Assembly (NCBI GenBank): GCA_014804385.1
Contig: JAAUZW010000015.1
Coordinates: 106,287-140,592, forward strand
Source of the DNA: Lachnospiraceae bacterium
GTDB lineage: Bacteria; Bacillota; Clostridia; Lachnospirales; Lachnospiraceae
Direction of reading: 5' to 3'
Length of the DNA stretch: 34,306 nucleotides
Positions 26,905 to 34,306 of this stretch are shown piece after piece (position 1 is the first letter of the stretch; each line of letters starts with the position of its first letter). The translations under genes were made by a program, and so were the position numbers. Below the pieces are notes generated by a model. That model did not search any database. It saw nothing but the letters and a program-made list of their open reading frames with translations, and was not told the DNA's origin.

Positions 26905-26993
26905 ATAGAAAATTGCGACAGTGTAAAACATTGAAGGAGAATGCGAAGCATTCTCTTAATCGAGCGCGCCGCGCTCGATTTCTTATAATATAG
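26905..26993. repeat. Palindromic intergenic repeat copy A
   Basis: tatagaaaattgcgacagtgtaaaacattgaaggagaatgcgaagcattctcttaatcgagcgcgccgcgctcgatttcttata; shares tatagaaaa..gcgacagtgtaaaacatt..ggagaatgcg.a.cattctc with 29316-29423; two internal hairpins. Confidence 0.8.
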
Positions 26994-27178
26994 CACAGGA
27001 GTGCCCGGGATGCCAGAGGCATAGAGGGCGGTTTTGTGCACAATACCTAATTTCCAGAGGTGCAAATAGGCAAAACGCGCATTGACTTTCTCATATACGT
27101 TTTGTTATTCTTGTCATATGAACAACCGATTGCGCAAAGCAAAATAAGAGCCGAAAGGGAAATGGAGGACAAGACAGT

Positions 27179-29017
27179 ATGGACAAGTTTATTGTCAATA
27201 TCATCCATCGGCCGGAGATGGTACCTGAGTATGCAGAAAAGGTGACCGGACACGGCAAAGAGGAGGATATCGGAAGAAAAGAGCTTTTGACGGAATCTCT
27301 GGATATCTTTAAGACACAGCAGGCGATCGCCCACAAGAATGGCTTAAAGACAACGATTCAGATGACCTACGCTTCTTTATTTAATGATGAGGCGGTGGCG
27401 CTTGCCAAAGAGGACCACGAGAAATACGGGGATGAGATCGCCCTGTCGTTGCTCGGCCTGCCCTGTGAGGAATTTCGTGAGAAATATAAGACCAAGGATT
27501 TCTGTATCTGGATGTTCTCCATGGAAGACAAAAAATCCATTGTGAACGACGTGTTCGGCAAATTCAAGGACCGCTTCGGGTTTTATCCGGAGTCTACAGG
27601 ATCCTATTATCTGGACGCGGATCTGGTAAATTATATCAAGGAAAAGTACCCGATGGTGAAATGTGCTGTGGCTACCTGCTGGGAGGAAGGACCGAAGGCG
27701 TATCACACCTGTAACAATTCCTGGTACACCTTTATGGACGGCGGCCCCTGGGCGCCATGGATCCCCAGTAAGCAGAATGTTCATGCGCCGGCGGCGAACG
27801 AGGCGGAGGACAGCGGTATCGTAGCGATCCCGCATTTGTCCAGAGACCTGATCGCCTGCTATGACGGCAACGGCTCTAACTTCGGCACCCATCCCCAGAA
27901 TGTGCTGCGGAGTATGTGCTACGATTCCAAGACATGGGAATATCCTTATATGTACAATTTGATCGATCAGTTCCGGTCTTTGGCGAAATACAATAACGGC
28001 TACGCTTACAACATGATGTTTGTAGGTCCCGGCTGGATGAATAAGATGGGACGCTGGGAGGCTCCCTATGAGCTGCTGCTCAAGTCCTATGAGGACGGCA
28101 TGGCATATTACGGACAGCTCAAGAAGGAAGGGAAACTGGACGACATGACCATGGCGGAGTTCGCGGATTACTATCGCGCCAACAGAAGGCTGACGGAGCC
28201 GGAGTGTGCGTTATGGAGAGATATCCTGTATGGATCGGACAAGCAGCTTTTCTGGTACTGCGATCCTTACATGAGAGTCTGCGCCAATATGGATCAGGGA
28301 GGCGCTATCGTGGATCTGCGGCCTTATGCGGCGAAGCTGGAGTGGCCGGTGGGTATCGGCACCAAGCATGTGACGGACGCTTCTTACCCTTTCCTGATTC
28401 AGGAGAAATACCGGGCGGGCTATTTTACACACTATGCGGGTGAAGGAACAGTCAGAAGCGCGAAGCTGACCCATAACGGCGAGGAAGTGGATCTGTGTCT
28501 GTGCAGGACCAAGGCTCATTTCTCTCAGGAGGGCAATACCAGGATCCTCACGCTGGATCCCGTGGACATCGAGTTCTATGATCTGACTGTGAAGCTGCAG
28601 ACAAAGCTGTACTTCGAGGAGGGCAGCTCCAATATCAAGATCGAGAGAACCATCTTGGAAATGAGTGATCCCACTGCCGAGGTGGAGATCAACGAGTACA
28701 TGGTGGCCTGCTACGGCACCACGGAGTACACTGAGGATATGACGAACATTGTGCTGTCAGTTACCGACGGGGCGCAGACCAGGAGCATTGACTATGCTTA
28801 TAAGTGCCGCGAGGAGGCGCTTGCAGGTGCAACGGAGGCTGTTGCGGTGGTTCCCGAGATCGAGACACGGGTTTCCATCAGCTGTGAAAAGAAGGATGCG
28901 GTGGGGTATATCAGAGAGGGCTATGCATTCTCCCCGATGTTTACGTTAGGCTACACCACCAAGTTAAAGGATAAGGAGGTATTTGCGACATGGCTCAATC
29001 TGGCAAAGGCAAATTAA
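27179..29017 (+). CDS. Conserved hypothetical protein (612 aa; possibly carbohydrate-active fold)
   Basis: Long high-coding ORF with ggagg upstream; no recognised motif; neighbourhood includes GH53. Confidence 0.75.
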   Translation: MDKFIVNIIHRPEMVPEYAEKVTGHGKEEDIGRKELLTESLDIFKTQQAIAHKNGLKTTIQMTYASLFNDEAVALAKEDHEKYGDEIALSLLGLPCEEFREKYKTKDFCIWMFSMEDKKSIVNDVFGKFKDRFGFYPESTGSYYLDADLVNYIKEKYPMVKCAVATCWEEGPKAYHTCNNSWYTFMDGGPWAPWIPSKQNVHAPAANEAEDSGIVAIPHLSRDLIACYDGNGSNFGTHPQNVLRSMCYDSKTWEYPYMYNLIDQFRSLAKYNNGYAYNMMFVGPGWMNKMGRWEAPYELLLKSYEDGMAYYGQLKKEGKLDDMTMAEFADYYRANRRLTEPECALWRDILYGSDKQLFWYCDPYMRVCANMDQGGAIVDLRPYAAKLEWPVGIGTKHVTDASYPFLIQEKYRAGYFTHYAGEGTVRSAKLTHNGEEVDLCLCRTKAHFSQEGNTRILTLDPVDIEFYDLTVKLQTKLYFEEGSSNIKIERTILEMSDPTAEVEINEYMVACYGTTEYTEDMTNIVLSVTDGAQTRSIDYAYKCREEALAGATEAVAVVPEIETRVSISCEKKDAVGYIREGYAFSPMFTLGYTTKLKDKEVFATWLNLAKAN

Positions 29018-29208
29018 ATTACAGATGTCCCTCCTGCTTTATGAGAGATCTGGATATCGACATGTTTTATGATAAGGATAAAAAGGAGTACCACTGCATC
29101 CGTTGTCAGTATGTGGGAACAGAGGAGGACGTGCTGGAGAAGAACGAGCTGGTACGTTTCCGTTACAAGGCGGCGATGAAGCGTTACACAAAGTTTGACT
29201 TTGACTAA
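28990..29208 (+). CDS. Small zinc-ribbon-like hypothetical protein
   Basis: YRCPSCFMRDLDIDMFYDKDKKEYHCIRCQYVG (CxxC...CxxC); overlaps the previous ORF by 28 bp. Confidence 0.75.
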   Translation: MAQSGKGKLNYRCPSCFMRDLDIDMFYDKDKKEYHCIRCQYVGTEEDVLEKNELVRFRYKAAMKRYTKFDFD

Positions 29209-29226
29209 ATAAGTCAAGATAAAGGC

Positions 29227-29287
29227 AACAAAAGCATATTCCGGTGACAGAGTCGGTCAGAGGATTCTGCCCGAATATGCTTTTGTT
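29227..29287 (+). terminator. Terminator-like hairpin between the zinc-ribbon ORF and GH53
   Basis: aacaaaagcatattc (29227-29241) / gaatatgcttttgtt (29273-29287), perfect 15-bp inverted repeat. Confidence 0.6.
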
Positions 29288-29305
29288 ATGAAATGGGAGG
29301 CGGGG

Positions 29306-30535
29306 ATGAAATCCTATATAGAAAAAGGCGACAGTGTAAAACATTTCAGGGAGAATGCGGAACATTCTCGTAACCGAGTTCGCGAGGCGAATCTCGCAAT
29401 TGAGCGAAGCTCAATTTTTTATAAAGGCATGGATCTGTCCACGATCAAAGAGGTGGAGAGTCTGGGCGGCAGATTTTACGATCGGGGTGTTGAAAAGGAT
29501 ATATTCGCTATCTTAAAAAGCTATGGCACGAATGCGGTGCGCCTGCGTCTGTGGAACGACCCTTACGGGGAGGATGGCACGCCCTATGGGGCGGGCACTA
29601 ACGATCTGGCTGCGACCATAGAGTTGGCGAAGCGCGCGAAAGAACATGGCATGGAGATCCTTCTGGATGTGCATTACAGCGATTTCTGGGCGGATCCCGG
29701 AAAACAGCGTGTGCCCAAGGCGTGGCGGGGGATGAATGAGGACCAATTGACTGAATCGGTCTACACTTTTACGAAGGAAACTCTGCTCGCCATGCGCAGG
29801 GCGGAAGCTTATCCGAATCTGATTCAGGTGGGAAATGAACTGTCACACGGCATGCTCTGGCCCTTGGGACAGCTTCCGGAATACGGCAATTACGATGGGC
29901 TGGCACGCTTTGTACGGGCAGGAATCCGTGGTGTGCGGGAAGTGGATGCGGATATGCCCATTATGCTCCATCTGGATAACGGCGGCAATAACGCGCTGTA
30001 CCGGGATTGGTTCGATCACTATCTGGAGCGGGGCGAAGATGATTTTCAGATCATCGGCCTGTCCTACTATCCCTTCTGGCACGGAAGTCTGGAAGACCTG
30101 CAGAACAATATGAATGATCTGGCAGTCCGTTACGGCAAGGAGTTGGTCATTGCGGAGGTATCCATGGGATTCACCATGGAGGACTATGGAACCTATGAGA
30201 AGCTGGCGCCCGGAGAGCGAAAGGGATATGCCACGAAACAAGAACTCGTGGAAAAGATTCCTTTTCCCATGAGCAAAGAGGGGCAGGCAGATTTCATGAA
30301 AGCAATATTTGCAGTGATCGATCAGGTGCCGGATGGCAAGGGCAGAGGCTTTTTCTACTGGGAGCCGGCCTGGATCCCTGTGCCGGGGTCGGGCTGGGCG
30401 AATGAAACGGCGTTAGCCTATATAGAGGAAAAGGGTCCCGGCGGTAATGAGTGGGCTAATCAGGCGCTGTTTGATTATGATGGCAATGCCCTGCCGGCGC
30501 TTGCTGTGATTCGGGATTATCAGCCGAAGGCATAG
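29306..30535 (+). CDS. Glycoside hydrolase family 53 (arabinogalactan endo-beta-1,4-galactanase)
   Basis: FYKGMDLSTIKEVESLGGRFYDRG, VRLRLWNDPYG, LLDVHYSDFWADPGKQ, VGNELSHGMLWPLG, GLSYYPFWHG, VIAEVSMGFT. Start placed at ATG 29306 (gggaggcgggg RBS). Confidence 0.92.
   Translation: MKSYIEKGDSVKHFRENAEHSRNRVREANLAIERSSIFYKGMDLSTIKEVESLGGRFYDRGVEKDIFAILKSYGTNAVRLRLWNDPYGEDGTPYGAGTNDLAATIELAKRAKEHGMEILLDVHYSDFWADPGKQRVPKAWRGMNEDQLTESVYTFTKETLLAMRRAEAYPNLIQVGNELSHGMLWPLGQLPEYGNYDGLARFVRAGIRGVREVDADMPIMLHLDNGGNNALYRDWFDHYLERGEDDFQIIGLSYYPFWHGSLEDLQNNMNDLAVRYGKELVIAEVSMGFTMEDYGTYEKLAPGERKGYATKQELVEKIPFPMSKEGQADFMKAIFAVIDQVPDGKGRGFFYWEPAWIPVPGSGWANETALAYIEEKGPGGNEWANQALFDYDGNALPALAVIRDYQPKA
29316..29423 (+). 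repeat. Palindromic repeat copy B, located within the 5' coding region of the GH53 gene
   Basis: tatagaaaaaggcgacagtgtaaaacatttcagggagaatgcggaacattctcgtaaccgag...aattgagcgaagctcaattttttataa; homologous to 26905-26993; translates in frame as IEKGDSVKHFRENAEHSRNRVREANLAIERSSIFYK. Confidence 0.75.
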
Positions 30536-30638
30536 TGACGGGAATGTGGGTTGAAATTTTAGGACTTTCAGAGTAGAATATAAAAAGGAATCGGCATTTT
30601 CGCCTTTTCAATCTATCTAAAACGAAAGGACAACGAAT

Positions 30639-31940
30639 ATGAAAAACTGTCAAAACAAATGGGTGCGTGCCGCGATCCCGGCGCTGCTCCTACACTTTAG
30701 TATCGGCACGGTGTACTGCTGGTCTATTTTCAGTCAGGAGATTGCTGACTACATAGGATTTTCCAAGGGTGCTACCGAGTGGGCGTTCAGCTTTGCGATA
30801 TTCTTCCTGGGAATGTCGGCGGCATTTATGGGGAATATAGTGGAGAAGGATATCCACAAGTCGTCTCTGATCGCCACGATCACCTTTTCTCTGGGTATGG
30901 CGGGCACAGGCTTCTTCATCTATTATGGCGGCAACCATCAGGGCAGTGTGCTTGCTCTTATCGGCATTTACGTTTTCTACGGGTTTATCATGGGTATCGG
31001 TCTGGGAACCGGGTATCTGTCTCCCGTAAAGACCCTGATGCTGTGGTTTCAGGATAAGAAGGGACTTGCAACGGGTCTTGCCGTAGCGGGCTTCGGCGGT
31101 GCGAAGGCTATCGCAAGTCCTATCATGCAGGCGCTGCTGAATAATCTGGGTGAGGGCGGTATCTATAAGATGTTCTTTATTCTGGCAGTGGTTTACTTTG
31201 TTATGATGTTTATCGGGCATCTCCTTCTGGCGAAGCCGGAGGGCTGGCATGAGCCTCAGAAGAAAGAAAAAGGACAGGGTATCATGGATGTTTTAAAGAC
31301 CCGTCCGATCAGCAACTATGTGGGAATCTGGCTGATGTTCTATATTAACATTACCTGCGGTCTGGCATTGATCTCGCAGGAGAAGATGATCGTGAAGTGT
31401 ATCGGTCTTGCCGGCGTAGTGGGTATGATCTCCACTGTGACTGCAATCTTTAACGCAGGCGGTCGTCTGGGCTTCTCCGCTTGGGCAGATCATATGAAGG
31501 ACAGAAATACGGTCTACAAGCTGATCTTCATTCTCTCTATTGCATTTACAGGACTGGTGATGCTCACTGGCGGTATTAAGAACGGCGAGGGTAATACGCT
31601 GCTGATGATTTTGGTGCTTTGCCTGCTCTTCATGGTAAATGCGGGATACGGCGGCGGATTCTCCAATGTGCCGACTCTGCTTTCCGATCATTACGGCATG
31701 GGCAGCATCAGTGCGATCCACGGCATTACGCTCTCTGCATGGGCGTTTGCGGGACTTACCGGTAACCAGGTCGCGTCCTTGATCGTAAGCCATACCGGAA
31801 GCTATTTCGAGGATGCACATGGAAATCTGATCAATCCGGTAGGGTATCAGAATGTGTTGTATTTTACGATCGTACTCTACATCATAGCGTTACTGCTGAG
31901 CCTTTTCCTGGTGAAGCCTTCTGAAGTGGCTAAAAAATAA
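30639..31940 (+). CDS. MFS transporter, oxalate/formate antiporter (OFA)-like family
   Basis: 12-TM profile; HFSIGTVYCWSIFSQEIADYIG, GIGLGTGYLSPVKTLMLWFQDKKGLATGLAVAGFGGAKAIASP. Confidence 0.9.
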   Translation: MKNCQNKWVRAAIPALLLHFSIGTVYCWSIFSQEIADYIGFSKGATEWAFSFAIFFLGMSAAFMGNIVEKDIHKSSLIATITFSLGMAGTGFFIYYGGNHQGSVLALIGIYVFYGFIMGIGLGTGYLSPVKTLMLWFQDKKGLATGLAVAGFGGAKAIASPIMQALLNNLGEGGIYKMFFILAVVYFVMMFIGHLLLAKPEGWHEPQKKEKGQGIMDVLKTRPISNYVGIWLMFYINITCGLALISQEKMIVKCIGLAGVVGMISTVTAIFNAGGRLGFSAWADHMKDRNTVYKLIFILSIAFTGLVMLTGGIKNGEGNTLLMILVLCLLFMVNAGYGGGFSNVPTLLSDHYGMGSISAIHGITLSAWAFAGLTGNQVASLIVSHTGSYFEDAHGNLINPVGYQNVLYFTIVLYIIALLLSLFLVKPSEVAKK

Positions 31941-31956
31941 ATAACCGACATTACAG

Positions 31957-31996
31957 CAAGCAAAACCCCGAAGGTTCGCCTTCGGGGTTTTGCTTG
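31957..31996 (+). terminator. Strong terminator hairpin with TTCG tetraloop
   Basis: Perfect 18-bp stem caagcaaaaccccgaagg-ttcg-ccttcggggttttgcttg following the MFS stop codon. Confidence 0.9.
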
Positions 31997-32131
31997 TGTA
32001 AAAGGGGAATTTTCGGAATTGCTTTTACCGACTTGACTTCCGAAATCAAGTCTATATTCAATATACCGAGTCTTCCCGCTGGCGTCTATAATTATATTAC
32101 AAAAGAATAACACTATATTAGCGAATGTTGC

Positions 32132-34306
32132 TTACATCCCCAAATAGGCACGCTGGTTCTGAAGTTCCTGCGGAATAGGCATTCCGGTGTTTTTGAGCTT
32201 CTGGAACAGGTTGTCGTAATGATGAATCTTTTGTGCCTGTTTGATATCGTAACGCGTCATAGTGTCTTTGTAGAGCGGGTTTGCTGACAGGCGGTTACGG
32301 ATCTCCTTTGAAAAAGGACAGTAGGAGAAGATGATATTACGGGATATCTTGTTAAGCCGCGGAGAACCGTTTCCCTCGTAGAGGATCCATGCTTCATAAT
32401 CTCTGATAAACATTTCCTTATAATTGTTTTTCGCTTTCTGCATGGCGAGTTTGATCTTATCCTTGGCGTCTGTGGACAAGTCACGGTTCTTACGGTAGAA
32501 CTGGATGTAGTCGAAATACTCGCTGGTGAGGGATGCCTCGGAGATATCGTTCCAGCGTGCGCCCTGGACACGTTTGCACATTTCCCAACGGAAATCGCCG
32601 GTCAGCCGAACCAGAATGTTGGTCAGATCCTCCATCTGGAAGATGGACACCATCATGCGGGCCGGGGTCGTGCGCTTGCGTCCTTCGATCTCCTGCCATG
32701 CCACGCCGCGGATACCAATATTGGGCATTAGTATAATATCGGGAAGTACCTCCACACTTATCGTCTCTTTTCCGATACCAATTTCAGGATTGGTGTAGGT
32801 GACGTCGCGGTAGTAAGCGCTGAAGTCGAGGGCGCGGATCTTTTTAAAGGATTCCTCCACCTTGTCGGCGGATACCAGAGTGCCGTCCAGATCTTTTAAA
32901 ACATTATGCTCCGAGAAGATCGGGCAGAAACTTAAGATACGGCCAAAGGAAATCTTATTGACGGAAGGGAACATATTGCGCATCTCAAAGAGAACCATTT
33001 CCTTCTGGTCAGTCTGCATTCTGATCTCGTCGTCGGGAGAGATTCTTCCGTTCATCCTCTGCTCACGGAGATATGCGGGATAGTCGTTGTCAAACTCATT
33101 ACGGCTGGGTACCTTTTCCCCGCGATAGATGGCGAGAAACCATTCGTAGGCCGTGTAGACCTGACGCTCGGGGTTGGAAGGGAGCTTATCCACGATTGAG
33201 TATAAGTAGGCAGCATTCTCCAGTCCGGCCAGCGTCTCGTCCACATAGCCGAAGTTGAAGAACATTTTCACAATCTTGGGTACGGAAGGATCGTCTATAC
33301 TCTTCAAAAAGGCATGTTCATAAATCGTATAGAAATGTTTGGTGATGACAAGGCGCAGTTTCCTGGCAGCGTCGTCGGAGGCGTTTTTGTCGGACATTTT
33401 GGCAAACTTGCCGACAGCCTCTCGGAAAGCGGCAGCCGTTTCAGCGTCCACCTCGGCGTAGTTAAGGATAGTATTCATGGAATCGGTCAGATCAGCCACA
33501 TCATTTGCAGCAGACGCGTCCTCACCGGGATGGTCTTCGGCATATTTCAGTTTTTCACGGTATTCATGGATTCGCTCCTGATACATCTCTTTGTCGATGG
33601 ATTCCTGATCCTCGAGCTGTATCATCATCTTGGACAGCGCTGCAGTCAGTGTGGTAGAGTCCGGATCGTTTGGTCCGATTCGGTATAAAATGCTGGCATA
33701 GAGATCAAAAAGATCCAGATGATTTTCATTCATCAAAATATGAATGATATCTGCCTGATAGTCAGAGAACACACGGCTTATAGAAATGATCCGCTGAATG
33801 TCCTGATTGGCTTTCATGACCAATCCGGTCAAAAAATCGGAACTGTAAAACTTGGCCGATTTTTGTGTAATGGATGTTTCCAGCTGGGTATAATAGCCGT
33901 CCAGCCAGCTTTCCAGATCTTCCTCCAGGGTAAGCTCCGTCACATTTTCCAGATCGGGGAGAACCCTCGCGGGGATTCCGTGCTTGGTGCAGAATGATTT
34001 GTAGATCTCATAGCTGCTCATCAGATAACGATGGAAATTATCACAGGCAAAAGAACTCATGGCATACTGATCGTAGATTTCGCGGAACTGCCGAAACAGG
34101 GAAGTGATGAACATATTTGACAGATCTACACTTTTTTCCATCAGAGTCTTCAGCTGTGAAGCTGTGCAGGCGTAGGACGAGATAGCCGTGGGCTCCTCCG
34201 TGCGGTAGGAAATAAAATAGGAACCAAAAAAAATCTCACAAATGCCGATTACATCGCCCTTTTGCAGATAAATTGTGCCGCCGGGATAAGTAGCGCTTAC
34301 GCTTCC
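32132..34306 (-). CDS. Conserved hypothetical protein with apparent N-terminal cyclic-nucleotide-binding-like domain, truncated at the window edge
   Basis: The 669-aa ORF extends upstream without stops: GSVSATYPGGTIYLQKGDVIGICEIFFGSYFISYRTEEPTAISSYACTASQLKTLMEKSVDLSN..., resembling a cNMP/CRP beta-barrel tail. Confidence 0.7.
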   Translation of the reverse strand, partial: GSVSATYPGGTIYLQKGDVIGICEIFFGSYFISYRTEEPTAISSYACTASQLKTLMEKSVDLSNMFITSLFRQFREIYDQYAMSSFACDNFHRYLMSSYEIYKSFCTKHGIPARVLPDLENVTELTLEEDLESWLDGYYTQLETSITQKSAKFYSSDFLTGLVMKANQDIQRIISISRVFSDYQADIIHILMNENHLDLFDLYASILYRIGPNDPDSTTLTAALSKMMIQLEDQESIDKEMYQERIHEYREKLKYAEDHPGEDASAANDVADLTDSMNTILNYAEVDAETAAAFREAVGKFAKMSDKNASDDAARKLRLVITKHFYTIYEHAFLKSIDDPSVPKIVKMFFNFGYVDETLAGLENAAYLYSIVDKLPSNPERQVYTAYEWFLAIYRGEKVPSRNEFDNDYPAYLREQRMNGRISPDDEIRMQTDQKEMVLFEMRNMFPSVNKISFGRILSFCPIFSEHNVLKDLDGTLVSADKVEESFKKIRALDFSAYYRDVTYTNPEIGIGKETISVEVLPDIILMPNIGIRGVAWQEIEGRKRTTPARMMVSIFQMEDLTNILVRLTGDFRWEMCKRVQGARWNDISEASLTSEYFDYIQFYRKNRDLSTDAKDKIKLAMQKAKNNYKEMFIRDYEAWILYEGNGSPRLNKISRNIIFSYCPFSKEIRNRLSANPLYKDTMTRYDIKQAQKIHHYDNLFQKLKNTGMPIPQELQNQRAYLGM

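Noticed and set aside
1-34306. tRNA/rRNA genes
   Set aside because: No cloverleaf-like or rRNA-like sequence recognised on either strand by eye; a tRNAscan/Infernal run would be decisive.

Overview
Gram-positive chromosomal window, consistent with Lachnospiraceae/Clostridia by gene content. The flanks are ordinary housekeeping and accessory genes: CPBP protease, DNA-3-methyladenine glycosylase I, isochorismatase-fold hydrolase, AAA/DUF4143 ATPase, endonuclease III, AraC regulator, S8 subtilase, GH3 glucosidase, K+ channel, D-Ala-D-Ala carboxypeptidase, large hybrid histidine kinase, ComEC-like MBL hydrolase, GH53 galactanase, MFS transporter, and a partial cNMP-binding-like protein. Between the subtilase (ends 7847) and the GH3 gene (starts ~16254) is a visibly AT-rich accessory island. 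It holds two adjacent putative anti-phage modules: (i) an AAA ATPase + RloB/TOPRIM-like pair (8233-10129), and (ii) an E2-only, type II-short-like CBASS operon (10429-13398) with DUF3892-like small protein, CD-NTase, E2 with a C-terminal SEC-C zinc motif, and an S-4TM pore-forming effector. The right side of the island is mobile-element debris: a decayed Rpn-like C-terminus, a relic copy of the 3' end of the subtilase gene, an antitoxin plus frameshifted RelE-like toxin, duplicated leader and intergenic repeats, and an intact IS256-family element with inverted repeats and an exact 8-bp target duplication. Elsewhere, a palindromic intergenic repeat appears to have inserted in frame near the N-terminus of the GH53 gene. 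All family calls are from motif reading by eye; no searches were run.
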